A model generated the notes under the pieces. That model was not told the origin of the DNA. It was given only the letters and a program-made list of their open reading frames with translations, and did not search any database. A stretch of 64,000 nucleotides of DNA from Marinifilum sp. D714 (GTDB lineage: Bacteria > Bacteroidota > Bacteroidia > Bacteroidales > Marinifilaceae): positions 62,001 through 126,000 of the forward strand of contig NZ_JALPNU010000004.1 of assembly GCF_030851345.1 (NCBI RefSeq), given 5' to 3'. The translations under genes were made by a program, and so were the position numbers. Positions 17,109-28,791 of the stretch are shown here, piece by piece (the stretch's first letter is position 1; every line of letters starts with the position of its first letter).

Positions 17109-18428
17109 ATGTTGAAACAATTTTTAAATCTACTGATTTTGGGAAGCTGCATTGTGGCTTCTATTAGCGCATGCGGTAAAAGTAGCCAAGAAAAAAATAA
17201 AAAGACTCCGGTTAACTATACCGTTAGTGTGCCGATTGCCGGAAACTCATGGGTGATTAATCACACGAACCTGAATAGTCAAATGATTACAGAGAATGGT
17301 GTGAGTAACTGGAACAACAAAAAATCAGTAATAAGAACTTGGTTTTGGGTAGAGCATGCAGGGGAAATACAGTTAGGAGTTAGAGCAAAAAATACAAGTG
17401 GTGAATCAAAAGTTATGTTTTCATTCAATAATGAGAATAAAGAAATCAAACTTTCGAATTCAAGCTTTTCAAAATTAGCTATTGGCAGCTTTACTGTAGC
17501 AAAATCGGGTTATTATTATGTAGATGTAAAAGGAGTTGAAAAATCGGGAACCACCTTTGGTACTTTTACTGATATTTTAATTGGGGGAGAAGTTACCTCA
17601 AAGCCAGTGATTTGTGTAAAGGATGATTTTTATTGGGGAAGAAGAGGACCTTCAGTTCATCTAGCCTATAAGGTTCCTGAAAATGTAGAAAATGTTGAAT
17701 GGTTTTACAATGAACTTACTGTACCTAAAGGTCAGGACGTAGTTGGTTCTTATTTTATGGCCAATGGTTTTGGTGAAGGTTATTTTGGCATCCAGGTAAA
17801 TTCGGAAACAGAAAGAAGAATTCTATTTTCAGTTTGGAGTCCTTATCAAACTGATGACCCAAACAGTATTCCTGAAGAATACAAGATTAAATTATTGAAG
17901 AAAGGAGAGGGCGTAACTACTGGTAAATTTGGTAATGAAGGATCAGGTGGACAGAGTTACAAAGTATACAATTGGAAAGCGGATAATACTTACAAGTTCT
18001 TATTGAAAGGGGTTCCTGCTGATAATAATTGTACCGACTATACAGCATGGTTTTATGCTCCTGAAAAAGGAGAATGGGAATTGATTGCAAGTTTTAGAAG
18101 ACCTAAAACAAGCACTTACTTGAAGAGGCCTCACTCATTTTTAGAGAATTTCATAACAGAAATGGGACCTATCGGCAGAAAAGCTTATTACAACAATCAA
18201 TGGGTAGTGGATACAAATGGTGTATGGCATGAATTAAACGAGGCTAAGTTTACTGCAGATGCTACTGCCAGAAAAGATGCTAGAAGAGACTATGCAGGTG
18301 GAGAAGAAAATGGGAAATTCTATTTAAGAAACTGTGGCTTTTTTAGTGATAGAGTAGCATTTGATACAGATTTTATAAGAAAGAAAACACAAACACAACC
18401 ATATATTGATTTCACCAAATTACCTTAA
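17109..18428 (+). CDS. DUF5077-DUF3472 lipoprotein (paralogue of the 13011 gene)
   Basis: About 439 residues from the preferred ATG at 17109, which gives a compact signal peptide and lipobox SISAC; the longer frame starts at 17079 inside a hairpin stem. DUF5077-like residues about 30-160 (VPIAGNSWVI) are followed by DUF3472 residues about 170-345, with the same landmarks as the paralogue: FYWGRRGPSVHL, NELTVPKGQD, GYFGIQVNSETERRILFSVW, LIASFRRP. It ends at YIDFTKLP with no discoidin domain. The duplicated core beside a metallopeptidase suggests a shared task on one glycoprotein substrate (inference). Function unknown. Confidence 0.85.
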   Translation: MLKQFLNLLILGSCIVASISACGKSSQEKNKKTPVNYTVSVPIAGNSWVINHTNLNSQMITENGVSNWNNKKSVIRTWFWVEHAGEIQLGVRAKNTSGESKVMFSFNNENKEIKLSNSSFSKLAIGSFTVAKSGYYYVDVKGVEKSGTTFGTFTDILIGGEVTSKPVICVKDDFYWGRRGPSVHLAYKVPENVENVEWFYNELTVPKGQDVVGSYFMANGFGEGYFGIQVNSETERRILFSVWSPYQTDDPNSIPEEYKIKLLKKGEGVTTGKFGNEGSGGQSYKVYNWKADNTYKFLLKGVPADNNCTDYTAWFYAPEKGEWELIASFRRPKTSTYLKRPHSFLENFITEMGPIGRKAYYNNQWVVDTNGVWHELNEAKFTADATARKDARRDYAGGEENGKFYLRNCGFFSDRVAFDTDFIRKKTQTQPYIDFTKLP

Positions 18429-18459
18429 TTAAAAGGAGAGGTTTATTTTCTCCTTTTAA
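18429..18459 (+). terminator. Hairpin after the DUF3472 gene
   Basis: TTAAAAGGAGA (18429-18439) pairs perfectly with TCTCCTTTTAA (18449-18459), starting right at the stop codon. It has an A/T-rich end rather than a clean U-tract. It may be an intercistronic stabiliser or a weak terminator ahead of the glycosidase cassette. Confidence 0.6.
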
Positions 18460-18549
18460 CTATGGTTTTATTAATCAAAATGTAAATAAAAAGATTAAAT
18501 TTAGTCAGCAAAACTAAATTGATAAACAGACTATTAAAACATTAGATAA

Positions 18550-20034
18550 ATGGCAACAAACAGAAGATCATTTTTAAGTAACCTGGCCTTAGGGGCTGGA
18601 GTAATTGCAGCTGCACCTTTAGCATCGTGTGCAGGAATCAAAGAGGAAAGCAACTTACCTCATATAAAGGAATTAACGGGAAAACTACCAAAAATGAGTT
18701 TTAACATGTGTGGTTATGCTGCACCTAAACTTGAAACGGTAAGAGTAGGATTTGTTGGAATTGGAGATAGAGGTTCGGGAGCTGTGAAGCGCATGACATA
18801 TATCGAAGGTGTTGAAGTTACCGCGGTTTGTGACACTCGTCAAGCAGCTGTTGATGGAGCACAAAAAATACTTTCTGATGCAGGTTTACCAAAAGCCAAA
18901 GAGTACGTGAATGGAGATTTAGGCTTTAAAGAGCTTTGTGAGAGCGGTGATGTGGATTTGGTATACATTGCAACTCCTTGGGAATGGCACGTACCTGTTG
19001 CGATTGCTGCAATGGAAGGTGATAAGCATGCTGCTGTTGAAGTTTCTACAGCCAAAACTTTAGATGAGTGTTGGCAAATGGTTGAAACCTCAGAACGCAC
19101 ACGCAAGCACTGTGTAATTTTGGAAAACTGTTGTTATGATTTCTTCGAAATGTTGACCATCAGCATGGCGCAACAAGGAGCATTTGGTGATTTGATTCAC
19201 GGTGAAGGTGCTTACATTCATGACTTGGACTACTGGCATTTTAACAAGCCAAAAGACGCACAAATGACCGACGGGGCTTACACCAAAATGTGGCGTTTAC
19301 ATGAAAATAAGCGCAAAGCAAATGTTTACCCAACTCACGGTTTAGGACCAATTTGTCAGGCAATGGACATCAACCGTGGTGATAAGATGGATTATCTTAC
19401 AGCGATGATGTCGGATGATTTCACTTTGAAACACAGAATTAAAGAAATGGCTCAGGAAGATCCATTCTTCGAGCAATTTGTAGGCTGGGATATGCGTGGT
19501 AATATGGACATGCAAATGATTCGTACCAACAAAGGAAGAACCATCATGATTCAGCACGATATCAGCTCTCCACGTCCTTATTCAAGAATTCACATGTTGA
19601 GTGGAACCAAATGTTTCGCACAAAAATGGCCAAAACAGCACATCGCATTTGGACACAATGTTATCGACGATGCGCAGTTTAAAGAGTTGGAAGAGAAATA
19701 TACTCCTGAAATTATTCGCCGAGTAGGTGAAATGGCCAAGCAAGTTGGTGGTCACGGAGGAATGGACTTTGTAATGGATTGGAGATTGATCGATTGTTTA
19801 CGTAACGGATTGCCAGTAGATATGGATGTGTACGATGCTGCAGCATGGAGTTGTATCACACCATTAAGTGAGTGGTCTATTGCAAACAAATCTCGTCCAA
19901 TCGATATTCCTGATTTCACCCGTGGAGCATGGAAAACAAATAAACCAATTGATTTGAGCATGGAAGGAGCAGGTAGCACAAGTGTTCGTAATCTGAAAAA
20001 AGCAGATTCAAAAGGTCAGTTGAATGTTCATTAA
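18550..20034 (+). CDS. GH109-like Gfo/Idh/MocA glycosidase (putative alpha-N-acetylgalactosaminidase)
   Basis: A 494-residue NAD-dependent Gfo/Idh/MocA protein with a Tat signal (NRRSFLSN) and lipobox-like LASC. The Rossmann motif VGFVGIGDRGSG is at about residues 67-78. ILENCCYDFFEM and IHGEGAYIHDLDYW are strongly reminiscent of GH109 enzymes, which hydrolyse alpha-GalNAc by a transient oxidation using bound NAD. Export by Tat fits a protein that must fold around its cofactor in the cytoplasm. Its partners 16 bases downstream are a beta-galactosidase and then galE, supporting release of GalNAc and galactose from O-glycans or related chains. Substrate specificity is inferred from the family; other Gfo/Idh activities are possible. 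Confidence 0.85.
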   Translation: MATNRRSFLSNLALGAGVIAAAPLASCAGIKEESNLPHIKELTGKLPKMSFNMCGYAAPKLETVRVGFVGIGDRGSGAVKRMTYIEGVEVTAVCDTRQAAVDGAQKILSDAGLPKAKEYVNGDLGFKELCESGDVDLVYIATPWEWHVPVAIAAMEGDKHAAVEVSTAKTLDECWQMVETSERTRKHCVILENCCYDFFEMLTISMAQQGAFGDLIHGEGAYIHDLDYWHFNKPKDAQMTDGAYTKMWRLHENKRKANVYPTHGLGPICQAMDINRGDKMDYLTAMMSDDFTLKHRIKEMAQEDPFFEQFVGWDMRGNMDMQMIRTNKGRTIMIQHDISSPRPYSRIHMLSGTKCFAQKWPKQHIAFGHNVIDDAQFKELEEKYTPEIIRRVGEMAKQVGGHGGMDFVMDWRLIDCLRNGLPVDMDVYDAAAWSCITPLSEWSIANKSRPIDIPDFTRGAWKTNKPIDLSMEGAGSTSVRNLKKADSKGQLNVH

Positions 20035-23229
<3,195 letters not shown>

Positions 23230-23266
23230 AGTAGACAGTGATGCAAGCAATAAATCAAAAAAACAA

Positions 23267-24298
23267 ATGAATAAAAAAGTATTGGTAACCGGAGGAACTG
23301 GTTTTATTGGTTCTCACACGGTAGTAGAATTACAGAGCAATGGATTTGATGTGGTAATTGTTGATAACCTTTCAAATTCGAAAGTGGAAGTTCTGGATCA
23401 GATTGAGAAGATAACAGGAACGAAACCAGAATTTGAGTGTTTCGACTTAACGGATAAACAAAAGACGAAAGCTTTCTTTGAAAAGCATACAAATCTTGAG
23501 GCCATTATTCACTTTGCTGCATCAAAAGCAGTGGGCGAGTCGGTTGAAAAACCATTGATGTATTACCACAACAACCTAAACTCTTTAATGAACCTGATGG
23601 AATGCATGCAGGAGTTTGAGGTGAAGAACCTGGTTTTCTCATCATCGTGTACTGTGTACGGGCAACCAGATCAATTGCCAGTTACGGAGCAAACTCCACG
23701 TAAGGAAGCTGAATCGCCATACGGAAATACCAAAAGCATTTGTGAAGACATCATCCGTGATGTGTGCAAGGCAAATCCAAGTTTGAAAGGAATTGCTTTG
23801 AGATATTTTAACCCAATTGGAGCGCACGAAAGTGCCTTAATTGGTGAGTTGCCATTGGGTGTTCCAAACAACCTAATCCCTTTCCTTACACAAACTGTTG
23901 CTGGGATTCGCAAGGAATTAAGTGTATTTGGTGATGATTACAACACCCCTGATGGATCAGCCATTCGCGATTACATTCACGTGGTTGACTTGGCAAAAGC
24001 ACATGTGGTTGCCATTGCACGTTTGTTGAATGATCAGAACAAAACCAATTGCGAATTCTTTAATGTGGGAACAGGAAACGGTGTTTCAGTATTGGAGATT
24101 ATCAACTCGTTCGAGAGATCGACAGGAGAGAAGGTGCCACACAGAATTACCGACAGACGCGAAGGCGATATCGAGCAGATTTATGCAGACACCACTTTTG
24201 CAAACGAAGAACTAAAGTGGAAGGCAGAAAGTACATTGGATGAAACCTTGCTTTCAGCATGGAAATGGCAGGAGAATCTAAAGACAATGGAGTTTTAA
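23267..24298 (+). CDS. galE: UDP-glucose 4-epimerase
   Basis: 343 residues from the ATG at 23267, where the Rossmann motif VTGGTGFIGSH begins within ten residues of the N-terminus as in GalE. The frame is open from 23165, but that start would overlap the GH2 gene in another frame and add a non-homologous leader. The active-site Ser/Tyr/Lys arrangement is seen in FSSSCTVYGQ and SPYGNTKSICED, and RYFNPIGAH and FNVGTGNGVSVLE are family landmarks. It interconverts UDP-glucose/UDP-galactose (and in some members the N-acetyl forms) in the cytosol. As the last gene of the GH109-GH2 cassette it likely channels released galactose or GalNAc. Confidence 0.95.
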   Translation: MNKKVLVTGGTGFIGSHTVVELQSNGFDVVIVDNLSNSKVEVLDQIEKITGTKPEFECFDLTDKQKTKAFFEKHTNLEAIIHFAASKAVGESVEKPLMYYHNNLNSLMNLMECMQEFEVKNLVFSSSCTVYGQPDQLPVTEQTPRKEAESPYGNTKSICEDIIRDVCKANPSLKGIALRYFNPIGAHESALIGELPLGVPNNLIPFLTQTVAGIRKELSVFGDDYNTPDGSAIRDYIHVVDLAKAHVVAIARLLNDQNKTNCEFFNVGTGNGVSVLEIINSFERSTGEKVPHRITDRREGDIEQIYADTTFANEELKWKAESTLDETLLSAWKWQENLKTMEF

Positions 24299-24322
24299 CT
24301 ACCATATGATACTATAGAAAAT

Positions 24323-24365
24323 AAAGGGCTGTAAGTTGAAATACTTACGGTCCTTTTATTTTTTA
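24323..24365 (+). terminator. Rho-independent terminator after galE
   Basis: AAAGGGCTGTAAG pairs with CTTACGGTCCTTT (with G-U pairs) around an 8-base loop, followed by a T-rich run. It closes the first PUL. Confidence 0.8.
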
Positions 24366-24785
24366 GCGCAAGCTATCTTTCTACTTTTATCTCTTAGGGT
24401 GATATAGCAAAAAGTATAAATCGTAGATCCAAGACATTGCCTTGGATTTACCATTACATATATATTTACTGCATCCTACCCCCTAAATCCCCTAAAGGGG
24501 ACTTTGGGGAGCTACCATATTATTTACCTAAATCTATCTTCTCCTTGACAACTTTTCAAACAAATACGGTAAACTTATTCAAGAAGAAAGAGCCTGAAGG
24601 GCTCAAATATTAATAGCCCGGGGCAACGCCCCGGGTTTGAAGGGCCATGTAAATCGTCGCAACTGCTATCTTACTTTAGAGTGAGTTGTTTATTTGCGAC
24701 GGAATATGCAATCTTTTATTTCTTGCCTCATCCTATCCTTCTCCTTGAGGAGAAGGATAGGATGAGGTGGTCGATAATAAATAGA
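24366..24785. repeat. Intergenic cluster of palindromic repeats
   Basis: This roughly 420-base gap has no gene but three GC-rich hairpins: one at 24479-24509 built on CCCCTAAATCCCC/GGGGACTTTGGGG; one at 24617-24635 with CCCGGGGC-AAC-GCCCCGGG; and one at 24726-24767 with a perfect 19-bp stem around the loop TTGA. The GGGC-AAC-GCCC core also occurs in the triplicated array at 27129-27957. They look like dispersed REP-type elements. Confidence 0.7.
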
Positions 24786-24820
24786 AAAACGACTGCAAGC
24801 ATAAAACTTACAGCCGTTTT
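24786..24820. terminator. Bidirectional terminator between the galE side and the M64 peptidase
   Basis: AAAACGACTGCAAG pairs with CTTACAGCCGTTTT (two G-U pairs). Read on the minus strand it ends in a T-run and lies 34 bases past the stop of the M64 peptidase gene, so it mainly terminates that gene. Confidence 0.75.
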
Positions 24821-24853
24821 TAATTCAATTGCCAGTGGCAAAAAGCCAATAGC

Positions 24854-26263
24854 CTATTTCGTAGTCTGATCAATAATCAATTTAATCGCTCTCTGGCAAG
24901 CCGGACAGAATTGATTGTGACGGGTAAACATGATACAGTTGGCCGCAGAACGATACAAACCTTTCGATTTGTACTGAGCACCTTCAAAAGCACCAACTTT
25001 GCCACTGTGTTCCATATTCGATAGCAGTTCTGTATCCCACGCGCGCTTCTTGATGAAGAAGTCTTCCATTACCTTTTCTTCTACCTTGGCCTTGCGCATT
25101 TCAACACGCTTTTTTTGAACTTCGATACTGTGCTTGTCGTATTTTTCCTTTTCCCAAGGCGTAGGAATAGGTGTGCCTGGCGTTACAATATCTTTCCATT
25201 TGATGGTTTCAGGATCGGCATTGGCAGTAACGTTTAGCTCCCAAGGCTCCAGGTGTTCCGCATCCATTTCGTAAGCCGTTGCCGATGTGTAATACTCATC
25301 CGCCAAATCGGCAAAGTGATGACCAAATTCGTGAACAAACAGATACTCCTGGAAAGCATTATCAACCGCAGCAGTAATGTACAGATTGTAGATACCGCCA
25401 CCACCATAAATCGAATCGTTCATAAGAATTGCTGTAAACTCGTAAGGAACAGCCGCCGAAGCATCTCTAATGGTTTTGTTGTCGTAACCCAAAGCGTAGC
25501 GTTCCGAATTGAAAGCACCGTAGGTAACCGATAGAGCCGAACGAGTATGAATGTCCTGATGAGGGTGGTTTACACCAGAATCAGGAGAAGGAGTTTCTAC
25601 CGCTCTAATCGAGAATTTATTTTTGTACTTGGCAAAAGGCTCAGTGCTTAAAAGAACCTCGGCAAAGCGTTCTGCATCTTTCTTGAACTTCGGCATGTCT
25701 TTCTTTGCATATCCTTCGCCCAAAACCACAATATCCACTTGATTTTCAGGATTTCCATTTACCACGATATCGTGAGTGGTGTAATGATTTTTCACCTCGC
25801 CACGGAACGATCGATGATGCTCAGGATTTACCATATAGGTCCAAACCAAATCGAAACCATTCTTGATATTTCTTTTCAGGATCGTCAATTCAACCTCTTG
25901 CTTAGGCCAGGGAAAACGTACCGATTCATGGAATGATCCCCATTCCTTTTCAGCCTCAGGAGTAGTTTCCCACTCGCCGTAAATGCTTGAGAAACCTCTT
26001 GAGTATAGCAATTTGCCAGTTTTAGGATCTTTAATCTCGAAGAAGTACTTGCCCAGGTTCAGTTCATCCAGCAAGGCAGTTTTACTTCCGGCCCACTCGC
26101 CATCGTTCACCATTTGGTCGAAAGCAAAGTGTTCTTCGTTGGCATTACCAATATGATTGTAATCCAAACGCATGGTAGCGTTCGTAAAGTACTCAGCATA
26201 TTGTGCTTGTGCTGCAAAGGTGATGCTCACCAATAGCAAAGCAAATGCAGTAAGTTTTTTCAT
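24854..26263 (-). CDS. M64 family (IgA peptidase-like) secreted zinc metallopeptidase
   Basis: A 469-residue exported protein with signal peptide ending TFAAQAQ. Residues about 20-150 form the beta-rich N-terminal M64 domain. The catalytic part carries VVLGEGYAKKDM, ETPSPDSGVNHP, YGGGGIYNLY and the zinc motif VHEFGHHFADLADEYY near residue 316. The C-terminus has an FCPACQRAIK CxxC pair. The M64 family is named after a Clostridium IgA protease, but most Bacteroidota members are uncharacterised, so a role in degrading host or dietary protein is inference. It is monocistronic, opposite to the PUL genes, and has its own terminator. Confidence 0.9.
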   Translation of the reverse strand: MKKLTAFALLLVSITFAAQAQYAEYFTNATMRLDYNHIGNANEEHFAFDQMVNDGEWAGSKTALLDELNLGKYFFEIKDPKTGKLLYSRGFSSIYGEWETTPEAEKEWGSFHESVRFPWPKQEVELTILKRNIKNGFDLVWTYMVNPEHHRSFRGEVKNHYTTHDIVVNGNPENQVDIVVLGEGYAKKDMPKFKKDAERFAEVLLSTEPFAKYKNKFSIRAVETPSPDSGVNHPHQDIHTRSALSVTYGAFNSERYALGYDNKTIRDASAAVPYEFTAILMNDSIYGGGGIYNLYITAAVDNAFQEYLFVHEFGHHFADLADEYYTSATAYEMDAEHLEPWELNVTANADPETIKWKDIVTPGTPIPTPWEKEKYDKHSIEVQKKRVEMRKAKVEEKVMEDFFIKKRAWDTELLSNMEHSGKVGAFEGAQYKSKGLYRSAANCIMFTRHNQFCPACQRAIKLIIDQTTK

Positions 26264-26358
26264 GATATCGTGATTTATTAGTGTTTTTATTCATGCACAA
26301 GATAAAGAATATCGCTGATAGGAAAGATGTTGAATGTCATGAATGGGAAAAATCTGTT

Positions 26359-26391
26359 ACTTGCCAAGCATCTTTGCGATGCTAAGCAAGT
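26359..26391. other. Interrupted inverted repeat between two minus-strand genes
   Basis: ACTTGC-CA-AGCATC pairs with GATGCT-AA-GCAAGT around TTTGC. There is no U-tract. It lies between the SnoaL-like gene and the M64 gene and could be an intercistronic hairpin or an operator; nothing decides between them. Confidence 0.45.
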
Positions 26392-26425
26392 TTAAGCTGT
26401 TGAGACTCTAAAAAAACACCTATGC

Positions 26426-26842
26426 TCAATCCCAGCCAAGCTGTTGCAGACTGATATAATCATTCCAAATCTTGGTCATGTGTTTTATCTTATCTTTTTC
26501 GAATTCCATGTGATAAACATAGTCAGCAGCAACCTTTTTTCCTGTTGGAGGAAAAGGTCCTCCCGGTCCGGTTTGTGTGCCATGAAATACAGCAAAGGCT
26601 GCCACGGAATTGGTGCTTTCGTCTGCAGCAAAGAATTTTAACTCGTAACGACCATCGGGGATGGGGGTGAAAAGATCTTTCATCCATTCGCAATAGGCTT
26701 CAAGACTTTTAATTTCGGCCAACGCTGCCGTTTGAGAAGAAAAAGTGGCTGTTGGATGACAGAACTCGCTGCACTTTTCCCAGCCTTTACCTGTTTCGCA
26801 AGCTTCAAAAAAATGCTTGGCGTAATTGATATTTGTACTCAT
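26426..26842 (-). CDS. SnoaL/NTF2-like small protein
   Basis: A 138-residue protein without signal peptide. The pattern AKHFFEACETGKGWEKCSEFCHPTA at the start, a central FAADESTNSVAAFAVFHGTQ strand and the terminal helix/strand pair YHMEFEKDKIKHMTKIWND fit the alpha+beta cone of the SnoaL-like (NTF2) superfamily. Members include cyclases, isomerases and stress-linked proteins with no shared activity, so no function is assigned. It is a cytosolic singleton, 162 bases upstream of the M64 gene on the same strand. Confidence 0.7.
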   Translation of the reverse strand: MSTNINYAKHFFEACETGKGWEKCSEFCHPTATFSSQTAALAEIKSLEAYCEWMKDLFTPIPDGRYELKFFAADESTNSVAAFAVFHGTQTGPGGPFPPTGKKVAADYVYHMEFEKDKIKHMTKIWNDYISLQQLGWD

Positions 26843-27128
26843 ATGCTACCTCCTATTTTGATTACGGATTCATCCGTACAGTTGATTATTGCAAAGAGAA
26901 TAGATCATCCACAGTATAACAGTGCATCATCTTAATTGGCAAGATCGATTGTGCAATCCAATTGCCAATATAAATTTTGGGGTAGCAAATAATTTGGGGG
27001 CTAAGCTCGAATTGTTTTTCCTTTTGTCTTCATGTGAGCAAACTAAAGCTCAATTTACTGCAATTTATTTACTTGGGAAAAGAAAATTGAATACAGGCCA
27101 ATATAAATTGCCTTTGAAATGGGATTCG
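26843..27128. other. Intergenic stretch leading into the repeat array
   Basis: No credible gene. A 101-codon open frame over 26922-27227 runs into the repeat array and ends in repeat-derived codons, so it is not called. The promoter of the SnoaL-like gene should lie at the left end; no consensus box was recognised. Confidence 0.5.
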
Positions 27129-27957
27129 CTTGGCAGTTTGTGTCTTGAGAACAAAGGCATTTATGGTAAGCCTTGGAAAGGCGCAAGCATAAGAGTAGGG
27201 CAACGCCCTACTTTTCAAATAAAATAATGAATAGCCCTGAAGGGGCGTAAGCTCACGCCCCTTCAGGGCTTTGGGGTTTTACACAATTGTGGTCAAAGGG
27301 CTTTGCCCTTTGCTGATGCTATAAGACTTTCAGTCTTGATTTAAAGTATTCTACTATTTATAGGTGAAATAGTATTTTGTTTTAGAGCATTATGAAGGGA
27401 TTGATTTCATTGAATTCATTTCATGCTGCAGTTTATGCTGAGAGAACAAAGGTATTTACAGCAAGCCTTGAAAAGGCGCAAGCACTAGAGTAGGGCAACG
27501 CCCTACTTTCTAAATATATTAATGAATAGCCCTGAAGGGGCGTAAGCTCACGCCCCTTCAGGGCTTGGGGTTTTACACAATTGTGGTCAAAGGGCTTTGC
27601 CCTTTGCTGATGCTATAAGACTTTCAGTCTTGATTTAATGAAATATAACTGTTGCTGTAGGGTTGTTATTCTACTATTTATAAATGAAATAGCATTTCGT
27701 TGTAAAGCCACACGAAGGGATTGATTTTATCGAACTTCATTTCATGCTGCAGTTTATGCTGAGGGAACAAAGTTATTTACATGAAGCCTTGAAAAGGCGC
27801 AAGCAATAGAGTAGGGCAACGCCCTACTTTATGAATAAATTAATGAATAGCCCTGAAGGGGCGTGAGCTTACGCCCCTTCAGGGCTTTGGGGTTTTATAC
27901 AATTGTGGTCAAAGGGCTTTGCCCTTTGCTGATGCTATAAGACTTTCAGTCTTGATT
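27129..27957. repeat. Three tandem copies of a ~300-320 bp hairpin-rich repeat
   Basis: Three successive units (about 27129-27347, 27348-27667, 27668-27957) share the same order of hairpins. They are GTAGGGC-AAC-GCCCTAC at 27195, 27490 and 27811; a perfect 16-bp stem starting AGCCCTGAAGGGGCGT at 27233-27270, 27528-27565 and 27849-27886; CAAAGGGC-TTT-GCCCTTTG; and AAGACT-TTC-AGTCTT. The DNA between hairpins is also conserved, including CTACTATTTATA and TGCAGTTTATGCTGAG. The first copy is more diverged and shortened. The last hairpin contains the stop codon of the neighbouring minus-strand gene. Non-coding, probably a REP-type element amplified in tandem. Confidence 0.85.
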
Positions 27958-28773
27958 AATGAAATTTAACTGCTGTTGTTGAGTTATTATTTTTGATGAC
28001 TTATATAGATACTCCCTGGTAATATTTTGAAAAGTTTTATTTTCAGTTTCAACTGTTATATACTGTTCGCTTGCAGTATTATAGAATTTAGAAATAATCC
28101 TTGAATTTATCATGTGTGATAATGTCCCTGGATTTGATTCTTTGATTAACTCAGGAAGCAAATCTATAAAAGGTTTATTATCTTTATCATTCAGAAGTAA
28201 ATCCATAGCTATGTCTTCATTATCAATATATTCTATATTTCTTCTTAAATGAGCCAGAATAACTTCATGTCTGTTAGAATATTTAAGAATTTCTTTTTGT
28301 AATTTTATTGCAGGAGTAATAATGTTCGATTCACTGGTCCAAAATAACATTTTATTTAACTTTTCATTTGTTTTACAATAGGCCTTATTGATGCGATTGA
28401 TTGCTTTATTTATATCATTAATGTTATGAACTCGTGAAAAAGTATGAGTGCCTAGAGTTCCATGTAGCCAATTTCCATACGAATCTATAAAGTCAAGGAT
28501 TGCTTCTCTTTCTTTGTTGTCATTTCCAATGTTTTTATTAGATATTCTTTGTAATTCAGAATTTAATGCAACAATCTTTTCTTCAAGTTTCTTTGTATAT
28601 TCTATTAATTCTTTACCTACAGATAACTTTGCGTGTTCTTCAATATTTTTAATGAGGAACTTCCAAAGAATAAAGGTGCCTATTATCAATAAGAGGACTA
28701 ATATTACTCCTATTATCCCAAAAGTTTTATAGATACCTTCTAATTTTTCAATAATGTCATTTAAATCTTTCAT
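27946..28773 (-). CDS. Membrane-anchored protein of unknown function (275 aa)
   Basis: Not recognised. One strong N-terminal transmembrane helix (about residues 17-41, rich in Ile/Leu/Val) is followed by a charged, probably coiled-coil helix (about 45-80) and an all-helical Lys/Asn-rich domain with DSYGNWLHGTLGTH. No catalytic motif was found. It follows the 332-residue membrane protein gene by 18 bases, so the two are likely co-transcribed. The stop codon lies inside the final hairpin of the repeat array, so the last few codons (NQD) are repeat-derived and the natural C-terminus may have been replaced. A defence or stress role is possible but unsupported. Confidence 0.7.
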   Translation of the reverse strand: MKDLNDIIEKLEGIYKTFGIIGVILVLLLIIGTFILWKFLIKNIEEHAKLSVGKELIEYTKKLEEKIVALNSELQRISNKNIGNDNKEREAILDFIDSYGNWLHGTLGTHTFSRVHNINDINKAINRINKAYCKTNEKLNKMLFWTSESNIITPAIKLQKEILKYSNRHEVILAHLRRNIEYIDNEDIAMDLLLNDKDNKPFIDLLPELIKESNPGTLSHMINSRIISKFYNTASEQYITVETENKTFQNITREYLYKSSKIITQQQQLNFINQD

Positions 28774-28791
28774 CTCTATAAAATATTGATT

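Noticed and set aside
26922-27227. 101-codon plus-strand open frame
   Set aside because: It runs into the hairpin repeat array and ends in repeat-derived residues (VGQRPTFQIK), has no recognisable domain and no ribosome site.
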